In this document: in pieces, positions 43,989 to 51,965 of the stretch
Numbering within the stretch: the stretch's first letter is position 1
How the letters are laid out: each line of letters starts with the position of its first letter
Source of the DNA: Croceibacterium_A sp039920345
Lineage (GTDB): Bacteria; Pseudomonadota; Alphaproteobacteria; Sphingomonadales; Sphingomonadaceae
Length of the DNA: 64,000 nt
Direction: 5' to 3'
NCBI GenBank assembly: GCA_039920345.1
Contig: JBDSDZ010000036.1
Coordinates: forward strand, 1 to 64,000
The notes under the pieces: generated by a model
Database searches by the model: none
Told to the model about the DNA's origin: nothing
The model's input: the letters and a program-made list of their open reading frames with translations, nothing else
Translations under genes and position numbers: made by a program

Positions 43989-44444
43989 GTGAGGGCGTGG
44001 CGAGACATCCGGGCGGCCTGGGCACGCCGAGCCCTGGGCGATGCCGTGGTTGCCGCGTGGGAACTCGCCCGTGCCCGCCGCGAAATGCAACGGACGCCCG
44101 TCGATGAATTGTCGCTGCTCAAACAAGGCGCGCCAAATAACAGCACCGCCGAGCTTACCCTTGCGCAGCAATCGCTCGTCAATCGAGTGGCCTACGTCGT
44201 ACCGGCAATGGGCAAGCGCGTGCCCTGGCGCTCCGATTGTCTGGTTCAGGCACTGGCGGCGCGCCGCTGGATTGCGCGGGCCGGGGTAACGTCTGACTTG
44301 TGCATCGGCGTGCGCAAGGACGACGCAGGTTTCCAGGCCCATGCCTGGCTGAAAGTCGGCGAGCAGATCGTAACCGGCGGCGATGTAGCGACGTACGCCG
44401 AGTTGCCGCCGGTTGGCCCGCCGGGCGGGCTCGCTTCGTTATGA
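43989..44444 (+). CDS. lasso peptide biosynthesis B2 protein (transglutaminase-like leader peptidase)
   Basis: 151 residues from GTG 43989 (AGGGGA upstream). A transglutaminase-like Cys protease: Cys84 in WRSDCLVQALAARRW, His118 in GFQAHAWLKVG, and Asp132 or a nearby acid as possible third residue. B2 proteins cut the leader after the T-x pair once B1 has delivered the precursor. The stop overlaps the ABC exporter start (ATGA). Confidence 0.9.
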   Translation: MRAWRDIRAAWARRALGDAVVAAWELARARREMQRTPVDELSLLKQGAPNNSTAELTLAQQSLVNRVAYVVPAMGKRVPWRSDCLVQALAARRWIARAGVTSDLCIGVRKDDAGFQAHAWLKVGEQIVTGGDVATYAELPPVGPPGGLASL

Positions 44445-46150
44445 GCGGACGGCACGTGCCGTCTGTGCGAGATTTCTTCGCTCTCATCGATCGGCGCAAG
44501 ACGGCCCTGCTCGCCGTTCTGTCGGCGGCCTCAGCTGTGGCCGAAGGAATTGGGCTCTTGTTGCTGGTGCCGATGTTGGCTGTCCTTGGCAACAGCTCCG
44601 GCCCCTCCGGCATGCTGGGTTCAGTGTTCGAGCGCATCGGCCTGCCACGCTCGCTGCCGCTGCTGCTCGGGCTGTTTGTCGGGCTGGTGATCGTGCGCGG
44701 GGTGCTCAACCTGTTCCGGCTGGTCACCGCGCAAGCGGTCGAAACAGGGCTGGTCGACCGGTTGCGCAATCGCGCCTGGCGCGCCTTGCTGCATTGCGAG
44801 TGGCGCATGCTCGCCAACATGCGCCAGTCGGACAATGCCAGCCTGCTGATTACCAGCCTCGAGCGGGTGGCGGGCGGGGCGCATTTCCTGGTCTCGGGGG
44901 CGATTTCGGCGATCACCCTGTGCGGCATCGCGATGGCCGCGCTTCTCCTTTCGCCGTTGACCTCGGCAGTCGCCATAGTGGGCGGCGGACTGGTTGTGCT
45001 CGCCTACCGCAGGCTGCGGCACCGTGCGGCCATGCTCGGCGAAGCACTCAATACCGCGTCGGCACGGGTCTATGCCGAAGTTGCCGAAGGCCTGGCTGCG
45101 CTGCGCGTGATCAAGAGCTTCGGCATCGAGGAAGGGTTTGAAACCCGGCTGCGCGACAACTTCATCGTCCAGCGGCGGGCAGAGCGCGCCTATGTCCGCG
45201 ATGTTGGCGTGGCGCAGCTGCTGCTGCAGGGTTGCGGCGCCTTGCTGCTGGCGATTGTCGTGTGGGGCGCGATCGAAGTCTGGCACGCACCGGTTGCCAC
45301 CGTGCTGCCAATGGTCGCGCTGTTTGCGCGCGCCTTGCCATTACTCGGCCAGACCCAGGAAGCGTGGCAGAATTGGGCCCACGCGCGCCCGGCACTGGAC
45401 GAGACCCTGCAACTGCTCGCCGTGACCGAAGCCGCGCGCGAGCCCGACTTGCCCGTTGGCACCGCCGTGCCGCAGGCCAGGCAATCCATCAAGGTCGAGC
45501 GGGCGACCGTTGCGCACCCCGGCCGCACCCAGCCTGCGCTGGACAACGTCGATCTTGAACTCAGGTTTGGCACCATTACCGCCATCGTCGGACCCTCCGG
45601 CGCGGGCAAGAGCACACTGGCGGACATTCTCGGCGGCCTGATCGCGCCCGACAGCGGCGCGTTGGTGATCGACGGCGTGACGCTGGACAACGCGATGCGC
45701 CGCGCCTGGCGCCAGCAAGTGACCTACGTCCAGCAGGAGCCCCTGCTGTTCACCGGCACCATTCGTGAAAACCTGGCGCTGGCGGCACCCGGCGCCAATG
45801 ACGACACTTTGCTTGAGGCCTTGCGGCGCGCCTCGGCCGGATTTGTCGAGCATCTGCCCGACGGGCTCGGCACGACCGTCGGCGAAGGCGGGCGCCAGCT
45901 CTCGGGCGGTGAGCGCCAGCGCATTGCGCTTGCCCGGGCGTTGCTGCGCCGGCCGCGGCTGCTGATCCTGGACGAAGCGGCCAGCGCGCTCGACAGTGAG
46001 AACGAGGCGGCGATTGCAGGAGCCATCTTGCGGATGCGCGAAGAGATGACAATCTTCATCATCGGGCATCGTGGGGCGCTGGCGGACATTGCCGACAGGA
46101 CCGTTCGGATCGAAGCCGGCCGGATTGAAGGGGGGAGGGTGCAAGAATGA
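44441..46150 (+). CDS. ABC exporter, fused permease and ATPase (lasso D-type)
   Basis: 569 residues from ATG 44441, overlapping the B2 stop; an in-frame extension upstream lies inside B2. The first 330 residues hold six membrane helices (LLAVLSAASAVAEGIGLLLL and onward). The ATPase has Walker A GPSGAGKST (near 382), the signature LSGGERQ (near 487), Walker B LLILDEAASALD and the H-loop GHRG. It would export the mature peptide through the inner membrane and may give self-protection. Confidence 0.9.
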   Translation: MSGRHVPSVRDFFALIDRRKTALLAVLSAASAVAEGIGLLLLVPMLAVLGNSSGPSGMLGSVFERIGLPRSLPLLLGLFVGLVIVRGVLNLFRLVTAQAVETGLVDRLRNRAWRALLHCEWRMLANMRQSDNASLLITSLERVAGGAHFLVSGAISAITLCGIAMAALLLSPLTSAVAIVGGGLVVLAYRRLRHRAAMLGEALNTASARVYAEVAEGLAALRVIKSFGIEEGFETRLRDNFIVQRRAERAYVRDVGVAQLLLQGCGALLLAIVVWGAIEVWHAPVATVLPMVALFARALPLLGQTQEAWQNWAHARPALDETLQLLAVTEAAREPDLPVGTAVPQARQSIKVERATVAHPGRTQPALDNVDLELRFGTITAIVGPSGAGKSTLADILGGLIAPDSGALVIDGVTLDNAMRRAWRQQVTYVQQEPLLFTGTIRENLALAAPGANDDTLLEALRRASAGFVEHLPDGLGTTVGEGGRQLSGGERQRIALARALLRRPRLLILDEAASALDSENEAAIAGAILRMREEMTIFIIGHRGALADIADRTVRIEAGRIEGGRVQE

Positions 46151-46304
46151 GCCGCTACGCACGCAAAAGCACGAATTCAGCGATTGTTCACGGCTGTGGC
46201 CGCATTTCTTGCGCATCCGAGGCGCCTCGCCAGCCGCAAGCTGCGCGCACGAATGGCACCGTTTCCCTTTCCCTTTTTTTGCTCCGGTAACGCTCGCATT
46301 GCGT

Positions 46305-46796
46305 ATGGCAATTAGAACTCGCACCCTGATGATCGCGCTGTCGAGCGCGCTGGCGTTGTCGCTTGCAGGGCCGGCCGCTGCCCAATATCGCCAGACGATC
46401 GCCAACGATGCGGCGCGCTGCAGCGGGAATGGTCCAGCGGTGCGCATCACCGTGACCGACGTGAAATCGTCAGCCGGCAAAGTGCGCGTGCAGCTTTACA
46501 ACGGCACGAGGCAGGACTGGCTGGCAAGCGGGCGCTGGCTCAATCGGATCGAGGCTCCCGCCCGCGCCGGAACGATGACTTTCTGCATGCCCGTGCCGCA
46601 CGCCGGGACTTTCGCGATTGCCATTCGCCATGACGTCAACGGCAACGACGAGACCGACTTGACGCTGGATGGCGGCGGAATGTCCAACAATCCCAGCATC
46701 AACATCTTCAACCTTGGCAAGCCGAGCTACACCAAGACCGCGTTTCCGGTCGGCCAGGAAGTGAAGTCGATCTCGATTCGGATGCGCTACCTCTGA
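46305..46796 (+). CDS. DUF2141 family exported protein
   Basis: 163 residues from ATG 46305 (ATG 46329 also possible; no clear ribosome site). Signal peptide ends at GPAAAQ. The mature part is beta-rich (VRITVTDVKSSAGKVRVQLYNG ... FAIAIRHDVNGNDETDLT ... MSNNP), the DUF2141 pattern. Periplasmic, function unknown. It follows the ABC exporter by 154 bp, so a link to the RiPP cluster is not certain. Its stop abuts the stop of the convergent gene. Confidence 0.78.
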   Translation: MAIRTRTLMIALSSALALSLAGPAAAQYRQTIANDAARCSGNGPAVRITVTDVKSSAGKVRVQLYNGTRQDWLASGRWLNRIEAPARAGTMTFCMPVPHAGTFAIAIRHDVNGNDETDLTLDGGGMSNNPSINIFNLGKPSYTKTAFPVGQEVKSISIRMRYL

Positions 46797-47705
46797 CTAC
46801 TTTCCCGGCGCGATGGGGCCCTTGCGCGAGCGCCACAAGTGCCAGGCCAGCGACGGAACCGCGAGGATTGGCATCTTCTCCCGCAGCGGGGTGACTTTCA
46901 CCGGGACGCCGGTGTGCCGCTCCACCTTCCACGCGACATAGCGCATGCCGCCTTCGAAAGTTGTGGTCGCCCTGACCAGCCGAACGGCGTTGAGCAGCTT
47001 GCCCACGCGGCGGCGGCGGGCCCACCAGCGCTGGGTGCGGCGGCGCTCGGCCAGCTCGAGGCGCGGTTCAATTGTCGTCTGGTCCTGCCCAAACGGTATC
47101 CCGCCATGCGATAACGCAGCCGGAAGCAGGCCATCGAAGTGGGCCCGATTGGCCGACAGGATCGACTCTTCACGGCCAGGCGGTTCAACGCGTAGTTCTG
47201 CCCGATACGTGGCGCGGAACAAGGCCCGCCAATAGTCGTCTTCGGAACCTCGCTCGGGCCCCACCGTCACGGCGAGTCGGGCGGCGGTAAACGCAGCAGC
47301 GGCCAGCGCTTCGAGCACGGACTGCTGGGCGGCGGTGTCACGCGCCCAGGCGATTGCGCAGGGCTGCACGAACCGCGCCCAGATCGTGGTGTCCAGTGTT
47401 TCGCCAGCGGCAGCCTTGGCAAATGTCGCCAGGTTCATTGTGGCAATCTTGGCCCTGAGACCATGCCCGGCGCGGTCCCACTCGCGATAGGAAACGTGCG
47501 GCCAGATCCCCGTCTCGCGCGGACCGGGCAGGAGAACGTAAAAATCGAGCACGCCTTCGAGCGAGCCGGTGCGCAAGTTGGATCCGTAAAACAGGACCGC
47601 CAGCGCCTTCGTTTCCTCGCCCAGCTCGCGCGCGATTCCGGCGACGGCGGGATCGAGCGATCGGTCCACCGCGGCGGCAACCCGCGCGGCGAGCGGCAAG
47701 CTCAC
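46797..47705 (-). CDS. Tam41-like putative nucleotidyltransferase
   Basis: 302 residues from GTG 47705, overlapping the upstream stop (GTGA). The segment LFYGSNLRTGSLEGVLDFYVLL has the G-S ... D-x-x-V layout of the nucleotidyltransferase fold and recalls Tam41, the phosphatidate cytidylyltransferase that makes CDP-diacylglycerol. It is coupled to a diacylglycerol-kinase-like gene that could supply phosphatidate. No membrane helix seen. The assignment is tentative. Confidence 0.5.
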   Translation of the reverse strand: MSLPLAARVAAAVDRSLDPAVAGIARELGEETKALAVLFYGSNLRTGSLEGVLDFYVLLPGPRETGIWPHVSYREWDRAGHGLRAKIATMNLATFAKAAAGETLDTTIWARFVQPCAIAWARDTAAQQSVLEALAAAAFTAARLAVTVGPERGSEDDYWRALFRATYRAELRVEPPGREESILSANRAHFDGLLPAALSHGGIPFGQDQTTIEPRLELAERRRTQRWWARRRRVGKLLNAVRLVRATTTFEGGMRYVAWKVERHTGVPVKVTPLREKMPILAVPSLAWHLWRSRKGPIAPGK

Positions 47706-48727
47706 GGAACGACGAAGCGCAGTTTGGGACCCAGCGAAAGGTTGTAACGGCCAGCCGGGAAGGCCTCCCCATCGAGGATGAAGCGATCGTCGATATCGAT
47801 CCCATAGCGATCGCGGCCGAACACATGATAGCCGCGCCGGCGCAGGCCCTCGCTGAGGACGCCGCGGAACAGCAGCGCCAGGCGCAGCAGCAAGCCCTTG
47901 CGGGCGCTATCCACCAGCGCCATCCGGATCGGGCCTTCGACGTCGGCAAACGGCCTTAGTCCGGCAGGAAACCGCGTCAGCGTCGAAGCCAGGATGAAGA
48001 ACCGGCTGTCGGCGCGTTCGCCTTCGCTGTGCGGCAAGTCGGCTCCGTTCGCGTCATACACGCGCATCGACGTGTTCCGACGCCAGAGATTACCGGGCCG
48101 GCCGAAAAGCGCCTGGGTCACAGTCCACAGCGTGGTGATGCCCACCGCCAGCGCATCGAACACGCCCCGCTTGTGCGCGGTCTGGGCCAGGCCCACCGAC
48201 GCGGTGAAGATACCGCCCCCGAACACGAAGCCCTGCACCTGCGCATCGGGCTTGTCGCGCCGCGACACCACCACCGGGCGGCGCGCCTGCACGCGGCCAC
48301 TGTCGATGGCCCGCAGCGCGTCCGCCAACGACCAATGGCGCGGGAGGCCAAGATCAGCCGCCAGCGCGTTGGTCTTGCCGTTCGGAAGCACGACGAGCGT
48401 GGGCCACAGGTTACCGAAAACCCCCGCCCCGCAGGTCAGGACATCGCGGATCGTGCCATCGCCGCCGTCGATCACCAGGTAGTCGACCCGGCGTTCGGCA
48501 AAGCGCGCCAGGATCGCGAGCAATTCGCTGCGCCGATCCGGCGTTTCCACCAGTACTGTGTCGCGTCCGGTCCAATCCGGGGAATCGCCCGCATTGCGAT
48601 GGCTGCGAGGATTGCGGATCACGCCGATAAGCGGCGCCTGGCGCGCGACCGCATCCAGCCCCGCCAGCGGCGAAGTCTTCCGGGTTACTTCCGGCAAACT
48701 TTGGAAATTGTGGACCGTCGTGTTCAT
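47702..48727 (-). CDS. diacylglycerol/sphingosine kinase family protein
   Basis: 341 residues from ATG 48727 (ATG 48751 is another option; neither has a good ribosome site). GVIRNPRSHRN at the start, the nucleotide-binding DGGDGTIRDVL, LPNGKTNALAADLGLP and a C-terminal beta-sandwich (IDIDDRFILDGEAF) define the lipid kinase family (DAGK_cat). It would phosphorylate diacylglycerol or another lipid at the membrane. Confidence 0.85.
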   Translation of the reverse strand: MNTTVHNFQSLPEVTRKTSPLAGLDAVARQAPLIGVIRNPRSHRNAGDSPDWTGRDTVLVETPDRRSELLAILARFAERRVDYLVIDGGDGTIRDVLTCGAGVFGNLWPTLVVLPNGKTNALAADLGLPRHWSLADALRAIDSGRVQARRPVVVSRRDKPDAQVQGFVFGGGIFTASVGLAQTAHKRGVFDALAVGITTLWTVTQALFGRPGNLWRRNTSMRVYDANGADLPHSEGERADSRFFILASTLTRFPAGLRPFADVEGPIRMALVDSARKGLLLRLALLFRGVLSEGLRRRGYHVFGRDRYGIDIDDRFILDGEAFPAGRYNLSLGPKLRFVVP

Positions 48728-48790
48728 TTGCGGCGCCTTAGACTCCAGCATTTCAATAATTACTATGGTTAGAAACCAATTTCGAAACGG

Positions 48791-48808
48791 CGTGACGCAA
48801 TTGTCACG
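48791..48808. promoter_or_regulatory. candidate palindromic operator CGTGAC-N6-GTCACG
   Basis: Perfect 6-bp arms around GCAATT in the 236-bp divergent gap between the lipid kinase and the M20 gene. Resembles a dimeric regulator site; spacing differs from a CRP/FNR box by two bases. The rest of the gap shows no gene. Confidence 0.3.
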
Positions 48809-48963
48809 GTGCAGTGCAGCATAAAGTTGTCATAGCCAGTTTGGCTAGATTCCTGATGAACAACGCGCGCGAACGATTCTGGGTATCAAAATACCGGTTT
48901 TCAAGATGTCGGCTCCACGGCAGCAGGCTGGCACGGCGGCACGATGCAGGGTAGGATTGTGCC

Positions 48964-50157
48964 ATGCTCACCGAACATCTCCTCGATCAGGCGCGTGACA
49001 TTGCCCCGCGCATCTCGGCGCTGCGCCGCGCGATCCATGCCGAGCCCGAACTGGGCCTCGACACTCCGCTCACCCTGGCCAAGGCGCGGGCGGAGCTGGC
49101 CGACCTGCCGCTCGAATGGCGCGAAGGACCGTCCTGCACGGGCGCGATTGCGGTGCTCAAGGGGGCCAAGCCGGGCCCCACAGTGCTGCTGCGAGGCGAC
49201 ATGGATGCGCTGCCGATGCAGGAGGAGACAGGTCTCGACTTTGCGTCTTCGCTACCCGGCCGGATGCATGCCTGCGGGCACGACACGCACACCGCGATGC
49301 TGGCCGGCGCAGCGCGGCTGCTGGCCGCGCGGCAGGCGGAGATCGCCGGTGCCGTCCATTTTATGTTTCAGCCGGGCGAAGAAGGCTATCACGGCGCCCG
49401 TTTCATGATCGACGACGGTTTGCTCGATCCGCTGCCCGACGCGGCTTTCGCGCTCCACATCATGCCCAATTACAAGCATGGCGTGCTGGTGGGGCGCGCC
49501 GGTACCTTGCTCGCGGCCGCCGACAAGCTCGAGATCGTGGTCGAAGGGCGCGGCGGGCACGCCTCGATGCCGCACCAGACGCGCGATCCGGTGCCCGTGG
49601 CGTGCGAGATCGTGACCGCGATCCAGGCATTGGTAACGCGCCGCTACGAAGCGGCCGAAGCCTTGGTGGTGACGATCACCCAGCTCGACGCCGGCAGCGC
49701 GCATAACGTGATCCCCGACCGGGCCGTCCTCAAGGGCACGATTCGCACCCTGTCGTCCGAACGGCGCGCCGACATTCGCGCGGCGCTCACCACGCTCGCT
49801 GAAGGCATTGCCTCGGCCCACGAATGCAGCGCCCGGGTCGAGGTGATCGATGGCTTCCCGCCGACAATCAACGATCCGAGCGCGGTTGACGTGTTTGAAA
49901 GGGTGGCACTAGGCTTGCCCGACGGCGCATTCGAGCGGTTGCCGCATCCGATCATGGGAGCGGAGGACTTCTCTTATGTGCTCGAAAAGGTGCCCGGCGC
50001 GATGGCCTTCCTGGGCGTGGCTGCGGAAGGATCCGACTGGGCGGGATGTTGCGGCATCCATTCGAGCCGGATGATCGTGGACGAAAGTGCCCTGCCGCGC
50101 GGCGCCGCGATCCTTGCCGGGTGCGCGTTACGCTTCCTCGATTCGGGCTGGGCCTGA
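48964..50157 (+). CDS. M20 family amidohydrolase (hippurate hydrolase-like)
   Basis: 397 residues. Zinc-site motifs RGDMDALPMQEETGL and MHACGHDTHTAMLAGAA, then PGEEGYHGA with the catalytic Glu pair, and the dimerisation-domain start GRGGHASMPHQTRDP. The first metal pair uses the C-G-H-D signature of the hippurate hydrolase/IAA-amino-acid hydrolase branch, which removes acyl groups from N-acyl amino acids. No signal peptide. ATG 48964 is close to a GGATTGT that serves only weakly as ribosome site. Confidence 0.92.
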   Translation: MLTEHLLDQARDIAPRISALRRAIHAEPELGLDTPLTLAKARAELADLPLEWREGPSCTGAIAVLKGAKPGPTVLLRGDMDALPMQEETGLDFASSLPGRMHACGHDTHTAMLAGAARLLAARQAEIAGAVHFMFQPGEEGYHGARFMIDDGLLDPLPDAAFALHIMPNYKHGVLVGRAGTLLAAADKLEIVVEGRGGHASMPHQTRDPVPVACEIVTAIQALVTRRYEAAEALVVTITQLDAGSAHNVIPDRAVLKGTIRTLSSERRADIRAALTTLAEGIASAHECSARVEVIDGFPPTINDPSAVDVFERVALGLPDGAFERLPHPIMGAEDFSYVLEKVPGAMAFLGVAAEGSDWAGCCGIHSSRMIVDESALPRGAAILAGCALRFLDSGWA

Positions 50158-50170
50158 ACAAACGGCCGCA

Positions 50171-50247
<77 letters not shown>

Positions 50248-50320
50248 GCCAAAGGCGGCGGACCGCGCGCGAGTTAGCAATGCGGGGCGCGCCCGCCAAG
50301 CACAATTGCCCTGAGCGGGA

Positions 50321-50728
50321 TTATTGCCGGACGGGAAGCTGCTGGAGGGTGGAGCCGTTGGCGCGGGTCACGGTCACGTCGAACCCGCCCCGCCGCCCGT
50401 CGCGCAGCTTGTAGTACGTCAGGTCGATATGTTCGCCCGGCGCCAGCGAGCGCTTCGACCAGCCGGATCGCGCCAAGTGATTCGGGCTCATGCCCTCGAA
50501 TGCCCAGCGTGTACCGCTGGCGTCCTTGACGTAAAGGAAGGTGTGCGGGTTGGTCCAGACCCAGCGCTCGACCGTCACGTCCTTGAGTTCGGTCGAGGTG
50601 CCCCATTCGAACATCGCGGTCGAATGGTGCGCCTGACCGGGAACGGTCAGGGCGACGGTGGCGGCAACCACGGCGCCAGCGACAAGCGCCAAACGCATGG
50701 GGGCAAGACGGATCGATTTGTTCAACAT
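50321..50728 (-). CDS. DUF6152 family exported protein
   Basis: 135 residues from ATG 50728 (AGGAGAGGACC directly upstream). Signal peptide followed by AHHSTAMFEW, then beta strands with NPHTFLYV and the C-terminal FDVTVTRANG. The HHS-x-x-x-F-D/E start after the signal peptide is typical of DUF6152. Periplasmic; function unknown. Divergent from the exported protein at 50880. Confidence 0.78.
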   Translation of the reverse strand: MLNKSIRLAPMRLALVAGAVVAATVALTVPGQAHHSTAMFEWGTSTELKDVTVERWVWTNPHTFLYVKDASGTRWAFEGMSPNHLARSGWSKRSLAPGEHIDLTYYKLRDGRRGGFDVTVTRANGSTLQQLPVRQ

Positions 50729-50879
50729 GGTCCTCTCCTGCGGCCCCGCCCCTGAACGGGCGATGAGCGCTTGCCGCCCTTCTGCCAGCAAAGGTCGGCC
50801 ATAATCAACCCGCCGCTTGACTTGAACCGCCGGCGCGGCGCAAACTTTTTCTTGGAAGAGGTCACCGCCGGAGGGACAA

Positions 50880-51719
50880 ATGCAAAGATTGGCTATCCTG
50901 GCGCGCGCGCTTGCCGGCGCCGGCGCGCTCGCCATGGCGACGGTGACCCCCGCTCTGGCCCAGGCGCAGGATGAGCCGATTCCCCGCGCGCACGGCTATG
51001 CCGCGATCGACGCCCTGCCGGACTGGAGCGGGGTATGGGCGCCCGATTGGTCGCTGCTGTTTGGCGGCGGCGCTGCCGGACCTCCGGCCCAGCCCAAGCT
51101 GACCCCTGCTGCCCAGCAGCGGCTCGACGCGTTTCGTGCCAAGCAAGCCGCCGAAGGGGTTGACCAATACGCGCAGGCGCATTGCATTCCGCCGGGCATG
51201 CCGGGGATCATGCGCCAACCCTATCCGATCGAATTCGTGTTTTCGCCGCAGCGGGTGACGCTGTTTGCGGAGACTTACAGCCAGGCGCGGCGCATCTATA
51301 CCGACGGCCGCCCGATCCCGGAGGATCCGGATCCCTACTTCAACGGCAATTCGGTTGGCCATTGGGAAGGCGATACGTTGCTGGTCGATACCGTGGGCTT
51401 CAGCCCCGCGGCGGCCGAGATTGGCGCCGGCATCCCGCACGGCGGGAACATGAAGATCCATGAGCGCATCTGGCTCGAAAAGCCGGGTGTGATGCGGATC
51501 GAGACGACGATTACCGATCCCGACGTGTTGACCGAGCCATTTGTCTCGCAACTCGCCTTCAAACGCGAACCGGATTGGGAAATCCGCGAGTATGTGTGCG
51601 AGGAAAACAATCGCCTGACGTCGGGCGATGCGGGCGGATCGAACATCGACCTTGGGATCGATGCCCCGGCCGATGATCCGTTCGGCCAGCCGCGCGAGGA
51701 CGAACCAGCAGCCAACTAG
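50880..51719 (+). CDS. exported protein of unknown function
   Basis: 279 residues with signal peptide ending at PALAQAQ. The mature protein begins with a Trp-rich segment (LPDWSGVWAPDW) and has conserved-looking blocks CIPPGMPGIM, PIEFVFSPQRVTLF, RRIYTDGRP, NGNSVGHWEGDTLLVDTVGF and IHERIWL. I know this pattern from sphingomonad genomes where it often accompanies DUF6152 genes, but no activity. GGAGGG upstream. A hairpin with a T-run lies 160 bp after its stop. Confidence 0.7.
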   Translation: MQRLAILARALAGAGALAMATVTPALAQAQDEPIPRAHGYAAIDALPDWSGVWAPDWSLLFGGGAAGPPAQPKLTPAAQQRLDAFRAKQAAEGVDQYAQAHCIPPGMPGIMRQPYPIEFVFSPQRVTLFAETYSQARRIYTDGRPIPEDPDPYFNGNSVGHWEGDTLLVDTVGFSPAAAEIGAGIPHGGNMKIHERIWLEKPGVMRIETTITDPDVLTEPFVSQLAFKREPDWEIREYVCEENNRLTSGDAGGSNIDLGIDAPADDPFGQPREDEPAAN

Positions 51720-51795
51720 GTCCCGCGATCAGGTGGGCCGGCGGATAACGCTGGCGCCTGCCAAACCTGGATAAATATAGCGCCTGAAACAGGAA

Positions 51796-51823
51796 GGGGC
51801 GGGAGCCGATCAGCTCCCGCCCC
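51796..51823. terminator. hairpin between convergent genes
   Basis: GGGGCGGGAGC / GCTCCCGCCCC, an 11-bp stem with a 6-base loop, between the exported-protein gene and the second TonB receptor. No T-run follows, so it may serve both directions. Confidence 0.6.
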
Positions 51824-51881
51824 ACCTGGGCTGCGCCGCGTGAAGCGCTGCGCCATCCCCCTGCCTTAGGTCCAATCCCGG

Positions 51882-51904
51882 GCGAAGACATGGTCTTCGC
51901 TTTT
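51882..51904 (+). terminator. intrinsic terminator, plus strand
   Basis: GCGAAGAC-ATG-GTCTTCGC followed directly by TTTT, the classic layout of an intrinsic terminator for transcription from the left. A further imperfect hairpin (about 51918-51953) could end the TonB-receptor transcript coming from the right. Confidence 0.7.
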
Positions 51905-51965
51905 CCTGGCCGAAAGGAGTGCGGGGCGATCCCGTTGCCAGGACCGCCCCACTTTGACTTCGATC

